Assembly: GCA_947177425.1 (NCBI GenBank)
Contig: CAMWUN010000016.1
Location: 1-64,000, forward strand
Source: an uncultured bacterium
GTDB taxonomy: Bacteria > Bacillota > Clostridia > Lachnospirales > Lachnospiraceae
Direction of reading: 5' to 3'
DNA length: 64,000 nt
Numbering within the stretch: the first letter of the stretch is position 1; each line of letters begins with the position of its first letter. Made by a program: the position numbers and the translations under genes. Below the pieces are notes generated by a model. It saw nothing but the letters and a program-made list of their open reading frames with translations. It did no database searches and was not told the origin of the DNA. This document shows, in pieces, positions 1 to 7,636 of this stretch.

Positions 1-520
1 AAATAGAAAAGACGGTATCACGGACAGCCGGATTTAAGTGTACTGGGTAAACGAGAAGGGGGAAAGGAAAGACCGCAGCAAAGCTGCGGCGAAAAATTGG
101 CTAACGGTAAAGACATAATAATGAATAATAAAAAACGAAATATAGAATATTTTGGAAGTGTACGCAAGTGTGGAGAAGGGCGATGTCCTTACCGCTAAGC
201 AGATCAAAGAACTTCAAAAACGCAATGTACAGTAAAATATCAGCCGCAAAGCCTAAATCTGGCTGTCGCCGCACAGACAATGGTAAATGCACCAACCACC
301 TGCAGCAGTTTTCTTAGGATGACCCTAATCTCGTCTGGGTCAGCGATATCATGTAAGCGTTAAATAAGATAGTGGATAGAAAAATAACCACTATCTTATT
401 TGACGCTTACAGATTATCGACAGAAACTTTGGAACAGATTTTTCCACTTTATTATTAATAGGAATTATAGTTCCTGTTTGATTTTTGTTTGACATGGTAA
501 AATCATCCTATATAATTGTG
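1..520. other. Gene-poor stretch with short coding remnants
   Basis: No complete gene is visible. Two short stop-terminated reading frames on the plus strand look like the tails of unknown genes: one ends near 113 (ending ..NWLTVKT) and one near 235 (ending ..IKELQKRNVQ). Neither has an upstream body in the window. I do not recognise either. The stretch also holds the strong inverted repeat at 353-410. The composition and broken frames resemble the decayed island that follows. Confidence 0.4.
353..410. repeat. 23-bp inverted repeat (hairpin)
   Basis: The arms at 353-375 and 388-410 are complementary over 23 bases with a single mismatch (T against C, still a wobble pair on one strand). The loop is 12 nt. 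No T-tract follows on either strand, so a simple rho-independent terminator is unlikely. It could be the end of a mobile element, a MITE remnant or an RNA structure. Confidence 0.7.
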
Positions 521-537
521 ACGAGGTGGTATCTATT

Positions 538-720
538 TTTGGCAGGAGCAGACGAAAAAAATATAGAAGAACTTAAGGAATTCATTAAAAAAACGCTGTA
601 ATTCTTTTTACAGGCGCAGGTATGACAGCACCAATCTTTCCAACATGGAAGGCATATATAGAACAGGTGGTATATCAAGAGGTATTTCTAAGTATGCTAA
701 TGTGTTTTCTAACAGTATAA
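538..720 (+). pseudogene. Frameshifted, truncated SIR2-domain protein
   Basis: A plausible TTG start at 538 follows a GAGGTGG-like ribosome site and opens a frame containing EELKEFIKK, which stops at once after a run of seven A. Adding one A restores a frame reading KNAVILFTGAGMTAPIFPTW. This is the classic N-terminal NAD-binding signature of SIR2-domain proteins (TGAGxSxxxGxPxW-like). The restored frame then ends at 718-720, after only about 60 residues, so the rest of the SIR2 domain is missing. SIR2 proteins of this type are NAD-consuming effectors in anti-phage systems. What is seen is the motif and the frameshift; the defence role is inference from the family. The remnant is not expected to be functional. 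Confidence 0.65.
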
Positions 721-735
721 TTGGTGCTGTCATAC
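620..735. repeat. 16-bp perfect inverted repeat inside the SIR2 remnant
   Basis: GTATGACAGCACCAAT at 620-635 is exactly reverse-complemented at 720-735. The left copy lies inside the SIR2 TGAGM motif. The right copy lies just past the stop of the truncated frame, so the break in the gene coincides with the inverted copy. This suggests the gene was broken by an inversion or template-switch event. Confidence 0.7.
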
Positions 736-862
736 TATTTATCTTTTTTTGATTGTTGGAAAAGCAGGCCGGTTTATTGCTCAAAAAATCAGACATAAAT
801 AGCATCTTGTAATGGATTATTTTTGAAAGAAGTGCAAATAAAGTGCGAAAGGAGAGCGTATT

Positions 863-925
863 ATGAATCCAAGTGGTTTTGGCGGTGGTCCAGTGAAATT
901 ATCGGAGGAACCTATAAAAAGTTAA
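863..925 (+). CDS. Small ORF, 20 aa, Gly-rich
   Basis: This tiny ORF encodes MNPSGFGGGPVKLSEEPIKS and starts 7-8 nt after an AAGGAGAG ribosome site, which is far better than the start of the longer out-of-frame track ORF at 823. Its stop overlaps the next small ORF by one base (TAATG), the usual layout of translationally coupled genes. There is no signal peptide or known family. It may be a real peptide or the start of a decayed gene. Confidence 0.35.
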   Translation: MNPSGFGGGPVKLSEEPIKS

Positions 926-1020
926 TGAAGAAAATGCCAAAATTATCAAAAGAAGCAGCAACAGTAATTGCTAAAAATTTATGTGTGGTTGAGTTTGCCA
1001 TACATAAGCAGCAAGAATAA
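925..1020 (+). CDS. Small ORF, 31 aa, coupled to the preceding one
   Basis: It starts at the ATG overlapping the stop of the 20-aa ORF and encodes a basic, possibly amphipathic peptide (MKKMPKLSKEAATVIAKNLC...). It shares the frame of the track ORF 823-1020, but that longer version has no ribosome site. I do not recognise it. The coupling to the upstream ORF is the main reason to take it seriously. Confidence 0.35.
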   Translation: MKKMPKLSKEAATVIAKNLCVVEFAIHKQQE

Positions 1021-1037
1021 AGGGAGATGGGCACGGA

Positions 1038-1106
1038 ATGATTCTGCGATGGATGTATTTTGCGCTTATCTTTTTGTATAACTCTTTTTCAGAGACACGT
1101 AGATAG
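1038..1106 (+). CDS. Small ORF, 22 aa, hydrophobic
   Basis: A 22-residue frame (MILRWMYFALIFLYNSF...) starts a few bases after AGGGAGATGGG, 17 nt beyond the previous small ORF. Its core is hydrophobic and could insert in a membrane. It could be a toxin-like peptide or chance. There is no family assignment. Confidence 0.25.
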   Translation: MILRWMYFALIFLYNSFSETRR

Positions 1107-1115
1107 AATATGGTG

Positions 1116-1319
1116 TTAGTCAGTAAGTGGGGCGGTAAGGTGATAGAGCCAATAAACTAACTTCCTAATATCCTTGCTGCTATGGTAATCTTTGGTGCCT
1201 GTCACCATCAGCACTAAATTCATTAGCCGCCTGATAATATTTTCAATGTTTCGATAGGCAGTTGAGAAAAGTGCACTATACCTGTAGATATACTTGCTTG
1301 CCACTCCGAGATAAAACAC
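1116..1319 (-). pseudogene. Fragment of unknown gene family, copy A
   Basis: A 67-codon minus-strand frame, with a GTG first codon and no ribosome site, reads ..YRYSALFSTAYRNIENIIRRLMN.. TGTKDYHSSKDIRKL. It matches, at protein level, the plus-strand fragment at about 1565-1720 (RY..LF..AYR..., L.N., T..YHS.K...L). The two are therefore paralogous gene fragments in opposite orientation. I do not recognise the family. Both copies look like C-terminal pieces, and neither seems functional. Confidence 0.45.
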
Positions 1320-1418
1320 ATATCACCGTTTGATAAAACTATGGACCCCAATGAACGTGTTCGGTTTATAAACAGGAATCTTCCCCATTCTGGTTATTGC
1401 AATCCTTAACAATACAAT

Positions 1419-1720
1419 TTGCAATTTCCGGAAATGCATAGTAGCTGTGTAAGCCATTACAAAGGGCGAGAGTCTAATTTTTTGACGGCTTCCCGCCAGA
1501 CATCTGCCGGGAAATACGAATTTGACATAGTTATATCAAATAGAGATATCATTTTTACCGCCCAATATTTAAACAGATATAATACCCTGTTTGCATCTGC
1601 GTACAGGAAAGCAGGGGAATTAGCGTAGCCATTAGTAAATATGCTGTTGGGGGTAAGCAGCACCAATTACTATCATAGCAATAAAGCTGTTAAAGAATTG
1701 AGGTTGCTGGCTGTTTGAGA
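1419..1720 (+). pseudogene. Fragment of unknown gene family, copy B
   Basis: The plus-strand frame reads ..NRYNTLFASAYRKAGELA, then an in-frame TAG at 1626-1628. It continues in the same frame as PLVNMLLGVSSTNYYHSNK AVKELRLLAV, followed by a TGA at 1718-1720. Read through the stop, it aligns along its length with the minus-strand copy at 1116-1319. The interrupting stop and the missing N-terminus mark it as a decayed gene. Family unknown. Confidence 0.45.
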
Positions 1721-1801
1721 AACCAACCCATTTTCAAACTAACACTATAAATATTTAACGTAAATAAAATTAATATTGTTCATTTTGGGAGGAAAAGAGG
1801 T

Positions 1802-2079
1802 ATGAAAATGTCGGATTTCCTGAAAAAAATTAAGGTTCATAATAATTTATGCTATATATATCGTCTCTATAGTAATGGCTTTTGTACTTTATTTGGTTAT
1901 GAAAAATTCTATTCCAAATATGAATGCAACAAATGTGATGAGGAAATTTTAAATTTTTAGAGACAGAGATATATAATGTAAATGTGTATATAGAAGATAA
2001 TAAGGGAAGCAATATTTGTAAAGTGCCGTTGAAGAAAAGTTGGTGTGAGCGATTAGGGGAAATCTTCACGGGTTATTGA
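1802..2079 (+). pseudogene. Frameshifted small single-TM protein
   Basis: After a good ribosome site (GGGAGGAAAAGAGGT) an ATG opens MKMSDFLKK. Correcting one base in the following A-run brings in a clear membrane helix (IIIYAIYIVSIVMAFVLYLV) and MKNSIPNMNATNVMRKF. A second one-base slip in a T-run leads to LETEIYNVNVYIEDNKGSN...GEIFTGY and a stop at 2077-2079. The reconstructed protein is about 90 residues: one TM helix plus a short soluble tail. Its position 80 nt before the TPR/TIR pair suggests it was part of the same island. Two homopolymer slips mean it is inactive unless these are sequencing errors. The family is unknown. Confidence 0.5.
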
Positions 2080-2157
2080 TTGCACCATATTTATGTAATA
2101 TGCAAAATATGATTAGAAATAGGTCAATTATATTTTACAAAAGAAAGGAGGAAATTC

Positions 2158-3264
2158 ATGTTTCAGTTTGATTCAAATTTAATTCAGGTAGAATTAGGAA
2201 ACAAGGCGATGCAGGTGTTTGCAACAAAAGACACCCGGGGGATATTAGACAAGCTTGTAGGACAGGCACCTCCCGGATGGGCGGATGATTTAATCCGGGA
2301 CACAAATTGGCTTAAGGACAAATTAGAACAGGAAGGAATCAAACTCCCAACGGTTCTGTTTGTCCCTTCGCCAGAACTTCCGCCTAATATGTTTCGGATT
2401 ACACTGGGGGTGGCCGTTGATAATTTTGATGCATATAAAGATAATTATCTGGCTGCATTGGAAGGGAAGGTCCGTGCTTATCAGATTCCCAGCCTTACAA
2501 AGGAAAGCGTTGGCGGACTGTTAAATGAATCCATTGGATATATGTTACAAAAAAGGTTCCAGGAGGCAATGGAAGTGTCCATGCAAGTATATTATCTGGG
2601 CTCTCTGGTGGAATATTCGACAGCAAGGGTTGCTTCCCTGCTTAATATGGCGGGAATCTGCCTGCTGAATGGCAAATGCGAGGAGGCTTATACAGCAGCC
2701 AGGCAGGCACAATTATTGGTGGAAAAGGGCGGTTTCTATGACCCATATTTAAAATTTTGTGCGCATAAGATGATTGCTAATGTTGCAGCACTAAATAAAA
2801 GTTATAAAGATAGTGCGGAACTTTTTTATCAGGCTTATCAGGATATTGAACCTTCGGGAGAAGAACGATATATCATAGACGCATTATATAATAAAGCGTC
2901 TGTATTGATGGAAATGAATTCATATAAAGAGTGCACGAATGTTCTGGATAAAATTGTTTCCTATATTAAGAACAGCGATGAGTATGATAAAGAAATTCTG
3001 CTTAAGCTTTATGAGATGCGTGCTTTTATAGGAGATTTCACTGCAGAAGAATTACAGGCAGGGCTGGATGATTTAAAGAGGGATTATGATGAACTTTCAA
3101 GAAGCTTTTTGCTTAAAGCACAGGACATGGTTCTTACGATTGTCTCCAAATGCGGCTCATGCTTGATTACTGCCTTTGCCGGAGCAGTTATGGGGGGAGT
3201 TAATGTAAGTCTGAATAATGTAAACGGAAGTAATATTATTGGTGTGGGGGTGAAAGTAAGTTGA
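2158..3264 (+). CDS. TPR-repeat protein, probable partner of a TIR effector
   Basis: This is a 368-aa protein starting 6 nt after AAAGGAGG. Residues 1-110 are an unrecognised alpha/beta region. Residues about 115-320 are helical TPR-like repeats (for example GYMLQKRFQEAMEVSMQVYY and ALYNKASVLMEMNSYKEC). Residues about 335-365 are a Gly/Val/Asn-rich tail (AFAGAVMGGVNVSL, NIIGVGVKV) that could insert in or pack against a membrane, or self-associate. Its stop overlaps the start of the TIR gene, so the two are co-translated. By analogy with other TIR modules it may sense the trigger or scaffold the TIR effector; that is inference. No known defence system is recognised from this protein alone. Confidence 0.75.
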   Translation: MFQFDSNLIQVELGNKAMQVFATKDTRGILDKLVGQAPPGWADDLIRDTNWLKDKLEQEGIKLPTVLFVPSPELPPNMFRITLGVAVDNFDAYKDNYLAALEGKVRAYQIPSLTKESVGGLLNESIGYMLQKRFQEAMEVSMQVYYLGSLVEYSTARVASLLNMAGICLLNGKCEEAYTAARQAQLLVEKGGFYDPYLKFCAHKMIANVAALNKSYKDSAELFYQAYQDIEPSGEERYIIDALYNKASVLMEMNSYKECTNVLDKIVSYIKNSDEYDKEILLKLYEMRAFIGDFTAEELQAGLDDLKRDYDELSRSFLLKAQDMVLTIVSKCGSCLITAFAGAVMGGVNVSLNNVNGSNIIGVGVKVS

Positions 3265-3806
3265 TAAAGGTGGAACAGAATAACAAAAATGGAATGAACA
3301 TAAGTGGGAAATATGTAAATGTAAATACTGATGGGCATGAGCATACTAAAAAGATTAGCACGACAAAAGCTGAAAAAGCATTTCTGGATAATAAAAAGAT
3401 TTTTATTGTGCATGGACATGATGAAGTCTCAAAGTATAAGCTAAAAGACTATTTGCAGAATACCCTGCATTATCCGGAACCGGTTATTTTGTCTGAGGTT
3501 GCCAGTTGTGGAAGGACGATTATTGAAAGTTTTGAGGAGGAAACGGAAAATGCCGGACTTGTATTTGTTCTGCTGACACCGGATGATTTTATGAGTGATA
3601 CCAGTATGAGAGCACGTCAGAATGTCATATTTGAACTGGGGTACTTTATCGGAAGATTTGGAAGAAAAAGTGGAAGGGTAATTGTTTTACTGAAGGGAAT
3701 TGTGGATATTCCTTCTGACTTAAGTGGTATTCTCTACATTCACATTGATAATGGCATACAGGAGGCAGGAGAGGAAATTCGCAAAGCAATAAACGCTATA
3801 AAATAA
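3261..3806 (+). CDS. TIR-domain protein of the CAP12/Pycsar effector type
   Basis: The 181-aa product has an Asn-rich N-terminal leader (about 1-40), then a domain matching the CAP12/Pycsar-type TIR-like family (PF10137). IFIVHGHDE, ARQNVIFELGYFIGRFGR and VILSEVASCGRTIIESFEE are its hallmark strings, and the E of FELG is the expected catalytic glutamate. Family members cleave NAD+ when activated by a nucleotide signal or oligomerisation, causing abortive infection. The chosen start is the TTG overlapping the TPR gene stop (TTGA), with a GGGGG ribosome site. An ATG at 3293 is the alternative. No CD-NTase or cyclase gene is nearby, so activation presumably comes through the TPR partner. The family call is firm; the mechanism is inferred. 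Confidence 0.85.
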   Translation: MIKVEQNNKNGMNISGKYVNVNTDGHEHTKKISTTKAEKAFLDNKKIFIVHGHDEVSKYKLKDYLQNTLHYPEPVILSEVASCGRTIIESFEEETENAGLVFVLLTPDDFMSDTSMRARQNVIFELGYFIGRFGRKSGRVIVLLKGIVDIPSDLSGILYIHIDNGIQEAGEEIRKAINAIK

Positions 3807-3905
3807 TTTCTCTGCTACAAAATTGAAATGCAAAAAAGAGAGTAAGAGAATAGAACTTTTGATTAAATTGCATTTGGCAAGCTTATTGTGGTTAGAGTGG
3901 TACCT

Positions 3906-3954
3906 TAAAATCTCACAGTTCTTATACAATAATTATAAGTACTGTGGGATTTTA
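3906..3954. terminator. 21-bp hairpin between the TIR genes
   Basis: The arms at 3906-3926 and 3934-3954 pair at 19 of 21 positions (one more as G-U) around a 7-nt loop, and the stem ends in AAAA/TTTT. It sits after the TIR gene stop and 21 nt before the next TIR gene. It may terminate transcription or act as an attenuator for the 891-aa gene. Confidence 0.55.
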
Positions 3955-3975
3955 CATTAAGGGAAAGCATAAATT

Positions 3976-6651
3976 ATGGAAAATTGTACCTACAAATACG
4001 ACGCTTTCATTTCCTACCGCCACCACCCCAAGGACATGAAAGTGGCAAAAAAATTACAGAATTTATTAGAAGGCGACATCATCCCAGCGCAGTCAGGTAT
4101 TAAGAAAAGGAGGCTGCGCATATGCCGTGACGAAAATGAATTTTCAGTGGGAAGCAGTCTTGCTGAGGAAATTCGTGTAAAACTGAGGGAATCAAAATTT
4201 CTGATTTTTATTTGCGGAAGTAAGACAAAAGAATCCAAATATTGCATGGATGAAGTCAGATATTTTAAAGAAATACATAATGGCAGGCTGGACAGGGTGC
4301 TGATTTTATTGGTGGAAGACGATCCAGACAAAGTGCTGCCGGAAGAACTGACTTATGAAATGCGGGAAATACAGAAGCCGGATGGAAGCATATGCCTGGA
4401 AAAGCATAGTGTTGAACCGCTTTACTGTAATATCTGGGCGGAAAGCGAAAAGGAGAGTATGCGGCTCCTTAAGAACGAATTTTTAAGGATTGCGGCGCCG
4501 CTTTTGGGGTGCGGTTATGATGATCTTTTCCAACGGTATTTAAAGCGCAGGATGAGAAGGAGAGTAACGGGAATGGCTGTCTGCATGGCGGTTATTTCAA
4601 TTATTGGCGTTTTATCCTATGCCGCATGGGTTTCAAGGAGGGCCCAGGCATTGGTATATGAATATACGGCAAAGGATTGTGTAGAGAACGGCGAATGGTC
4701 ACAAGCGCTTATGTATTATGGAAAAGCACTGGAACTTGATCCGGCACGGAAGTCATCGCAGATGGGAGCCATGATTTTACTGCAGCAGCATATATGGCCT
4801 TATCTGGAGGCAGAGGAAGAGTGTATGGGGATTTGCGGAAACAGGATTTACACTATTTTCTATCAGGGGGAGGATAGGGAATCCTGTGAGCATAGCTGTG
4901 TATCAGTGACGCCGTCCGGGAATTATATGCTTTGGGGGAATATAAGAGGTGATTACATAGTTACTAATGGTGAGGGAGAGCCTCTTTACACGTTGGATGG
5001 AAAGGGAAGTGCCGGTAATGACGGGACGGCATCCGGCTGGGTTTTTTATAATCCGGGGGACAAAGTGTTTACCTTTCACTGGCCGGAGAGACAGCAGGAG
5101 TATGAATTGCACTGGCCAAAGGAATGCAGCAGTCTCTTGGAACACCCCAGTGCCTGTATATTAGCCGGAATGCAGGCAGTTGTCAATGATAACCAGAACT
5201 TATATGTATATGAATTAGACGTACATACAAATCAGGAAATTATGCGTATTTCTTTAGACAGTATTTTTGGAAAGCGGCCTGCGGTCAGTGGAGAGGAAGA
5301 ATGGGAAGAAACGGACAGGCAGGAAATGTGGTCATCTGCAGACGGGCGGATTTTGGCGGTCAGTGAAGTTGTGGTGCGGGGAGAGAATCGTAATATGACT
5401 GTCTGTTCAAAGACGGCTTTGTTTGATACGGAAGAGATGGAACTGCTGGCTGTAATTGCAAATGACCAGTATGCGCTTGAAAAGGTGGTGTTCAGTGAGG
5501 ATGGAGAGTATTTTTCCCTTCTGTATAATAACAATATCAGCAATTTCGTGGCGCCGGGAGGGCTGGCCTGTGTTTATACCAGGGATGGGAAGGAAGCAAT
5601 GCGGACGGATACCGGTTATTCTTTTATTCCAAGGGATGCTGTTTTCAGCGGCAACTCGTTTCTTGTATGGGATTACACTACCATACATTTTTGGGATATA
5701 GCTAGTGGGCAGGAGTATGCAGTTCCGATTACCACACCTGAAGCTATTCAGGGGGTGTTGAAGTTGGAAGACGGGCGTTATGCAGTTGAGTGGCTTTTGG
5801 ATGTGCATTATTATAATCTGGCCAGCTTTGGTGAAGAGAAATTGACGGTTCCATCTTATGATGAAGTTGCAGCGCAGGCAGATATGCCGTTGGATGAGCC
5901 GTGCCTGGTCACGGACAGTCTGTATGTTTATCTGCAGGATGACGGTTCGGTTGCTTTAAGTGATGAAGAGGGCAATCTTTATGATGTGTTTTCTTTTAAA
6001 GATGAATATATGCAGGAAATAATTTCTGTTTTTTATATTCCATCCGTGGAAACATTGTTTTTTGTTGATGCGAAGGATAGCCTGTATGGTATTCCGGTTT
6101 TGACAGATAAAAAGCAGTTTATGGATGTGGAGGAGACATGCATTGCCTCTTTTGTTGGCAGCGTGTGCGGCGCAAAGGACGGGGTACTTGTATGGTGTTA
6201 TCTGACGAATTCAGTCCGGTATTACACAAGGGATATTTTTGACCGCTTTCCACAGTATCTTGTCTGGGAGGCTATGCAGGAAAACACAGGCGTTTTTCTG
6301 GGGATGTGCGACAATGATAAATACGCCGTGTTTGTCGTGCAGAATGAAAAAAATGAAAAATTCATTGCCGAAATTAGGGATATGAAAACAGGTAAATACA
6401 TAAATGAATTTACGCTGGATGATGAGTTTGGGATTGACGCAATGCTGTTTGACGAGGATGGGAATCTTTCATATTTATATGGGGAAAAGTGGTCAAGCCT
6501 AAAGATAGATGCCCCTTTGCCGGACCGAAGGACTGTCCGGCAGGTAATCAGCCTTTCGGGGCATACGCTGGATGAAAATCAGGTTGTTATATCCAATGAT
6601 GCAATTGTGAAATTGGATGGTTTTGGAAACTGGTCAAATGTGTTTAAATAA
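3976..6651 (+). CDS. TIR - TM - TPR - beta-propeller protein, 891 aa
   Basis: Residues about 6-125 form a TIR domain: YDAFISYRHHPKDMKVA, then RDENEF, then KESKYCMDEVRYF, where the E fits the catalytic glutamate of NADase TIRs. One TM helix follows at about 197-217 (MAVCMAVISIIGVLSYAAWV). A short TPR-like unit (GEWSQALMYYGKALELDPAR) comes next, at about 235-255. The remaining 600 residues are beta-strand repeats with SxDGxxL-like blades, consistent with a WD40/PQQ-like propeller. The topology suggests an internal TIR and an external propeller sensor, or an internally tethered protein if the helix is reversed. The role could be defence or signalling. The gene stands alone, behind a hairpin and ahead of a convergent operon. 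Confidence 0.8.
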   Translation: MENCTYKYDAFISYRHHPKDMKVAKKLQNLLEGDIIPAQSGIKKRRLRICRDENEFSVGSSLAEEIRVKLRESKFLIFICGSKTKESKYCMDEVRYFKEIHNGRLDRVLILLVEDDPDKVLPEELTYEMREIQKPDGSICLEKHSVEPLYCNIWAESEKESMRLLKNEFLRIAAPLLGCGYDDLFQRYLKRRMRRRVTGMAVCMAVISIIGVLSYAAWVSRRAQALVYEYTAKDCVENGEWSQALMYYGKALELDPARKSSQMGAMILLQQHIWPYLEAEEECMGICGNRIYTIFYQGEDRESCEHSCVSVTPSGNYMLWGNIRGDYIVTNGEGEPLYTLDGKGSAGNDGTASGWVFYNPGDKVFTFHWPERQQEYELHWPKECSSLLEHPSACILAGMQAVVNDNQNLYVYELDVHTNQEIMRISLDSIFGKRPAVSGEEEWEETDRQEMWSSADGRILAVSEVVVRGENRNMTVCSKTALFDTEEMELLAVIANDQYALEKVVFSEDGEYFSLLYNNNISNFVAPGGLACVYTRDGKEAMRTDTGYSFIPRDAVFSGNSFLVWDYTTIHFWDIASGQEYAVPITTPEAIQGVLKLEDGRYAVEWLLDVHYYNLASFGEEKLTVPSYDEVAAQADMPLDEPCLVTDSLYVYLQDDGSVALSDEEGNLYDVFSFKDEYMQEIISVFYIPSVETLFFVDAKDSLYGIPVLTDKKQFMDVEETCIASFVGSVCGAKDGVLVWCYLTNSVRYYTRDIFDRFPQYLVWEAMQENTGVFLGMCDNDKYAVFVVQNEKNEKFIAEIRDMKTGKYINEFTLDDEFGIDAMLFDEDGNLSYLYGEKWSSLKIDAPLPDRRTVRQVISLSGHTLDENQVVISNDAIVKLDGFGNWSNVFK

Positions 6652-6682
6652 AATAACCTAAAATACTGACAGGAAAAGGCAG

Positions 6683-7636
6683 TCAGGAAAAATCTTCAAA
6701 ATATCTTTGTATGTCTGAAATTAGCTGATTTGTCCGTGCCTTTTTCCCCACGGTATTGAGATGGTATTCTGTATTTAAAAAATAATTTTCAGGGTAAAAA
6801 TAATCTATAAAATCGGAAATTACCGGCGCATTAAGCTTCTCCTCTAATTCCTTCTGAAATTCCATATATAAACCAGCTTCCGGTGTAGAGTCAATTTGAG
6901 TAATCGGATATCCGGCAATAAGCAGTGTTGCACCTCTTTCTTTCAAATAGATGTTGAGTTCATTTAACCGGTCACAAACGTTATCGGAAATTTGCGGCAC
7001 AAAGATATCCCCATCTTTAAATACATATTCCTGTCCATTATCTGCCCATTCGATGTCTCCATATTCGTTAAAAGCAGCTCTGCTGTATACACCCTCATCC
7101 ATTTGGTTCCCGCTATCAGTAAGCCAGAGAGCAATACACTTTTTCAGATATACAGGATAAGATTTAAGCATGGGAAGATAATCTTCTTTCCGGAGTATTT
7201 TCCAGAGGGACGGATGGTTTTCCAAAGTAATCCAGGCCAGTTCTTTATTTTTAAGCTGACCGTCGTCGGAGTAGCTGCAATGGCAGATGATGTATATATC
7301 CCCTTCGGTTACGTTGAGTCTGGTCATTTCCTCATGAAATGCATTGCCTAATCCTCCGTGGAGCCCCATATTTACCACAGGCATGCCAAAAGCTTCCTCT
7401 ATTTTTTCAGAGTCAATACCGAAAGCCAGATTAGAATCTCCGATTAAGACAATTTTGGGCTCATGAATGTTTTCCAGTCTTTGCACCTTATCGATTAAAG
7501 ACGCCTGGTAATTTCCCAAATACTGAGGTGATAAATGTAAAAGAAATCCTGCAGTAATCCCCAAAAAGAGTAGTAATTTCAAAATAAATTTCCATATTTC
7601 CTTAAAATTGGAAGTAGATAAATTGTGTCTGCCCAT
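6683..7636 (-). CDS. SGNH/DltD-AlgJ-like acyltransferase partner
   Basis: The 317-aa protein has one N-terminal TM helix and an extracytoplasmic SGNH-like fold. Block I is IVLIGDSNLAFG with the nucleophile Ser, and the C-terminal block has YHLNTVGKKA with the catalytic His. Together with the overlapping upstream MBOAT gene it forms an AlgI/AlgJ- or DltB/DltD-type pair, in which the MBOAT moves an acyl group across the membrane and this partner places it on a glycan. The track start is a TTG at 7678 with no ribosome site. I prefer the ATG at 7636, which overlaps the MBOAT end by 35 nt, though its ribosome site is also weak. The acceptor is unknown. Confidence 0.75.
   Translation of the reverse strand: MGRHNLSTSNFKEIWKFILKLLLFLGITAGFLLHLSPQYLGNYQASLIDKVQRLENIHEPKIVLIGDSNLAFGIDSEKIEEAFGMPVVNMGLHGGLGNAFHEEMTRLNVTEGDIYIICHCSYSDDGQLKNKELAWITLENHPSLWKILRKEDYLPMLKSYPVYLKKCIALWLTDSGNQMDEGVYSRAAFNEYGDIEWADNGQEYVFKDGDIFVPQISDNVCDRLNELNIYLKERGATLLIAGYPITQIDSTPEAGLYMEFQKELEEKLNAPVISDFIDYFYPENYFLNTEYHLNTVGKKARTNQLISDIQRYFEDFS

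Noticed and set aside
823-1020. 65-aa track ORF starting at 823
   Set aside because: Its first half has no ribosome site. The two smaller coupled frames at 863 and 925 explain the signals better.
863-1106. Bacteriocin or lanthipeptide precursor cluster
   Set aside because: No leader/core pattern, Cys residues, modification enzyme or transporter is close by. The radical SAM gene is 46 kb away.
2158-3806. Thoeris or classical CBASS/Pycsar
   Set aside because: There is no ThsA-like effector partner and no cyclase gene. The SIR2 remnant is broken and separated by other remnants.
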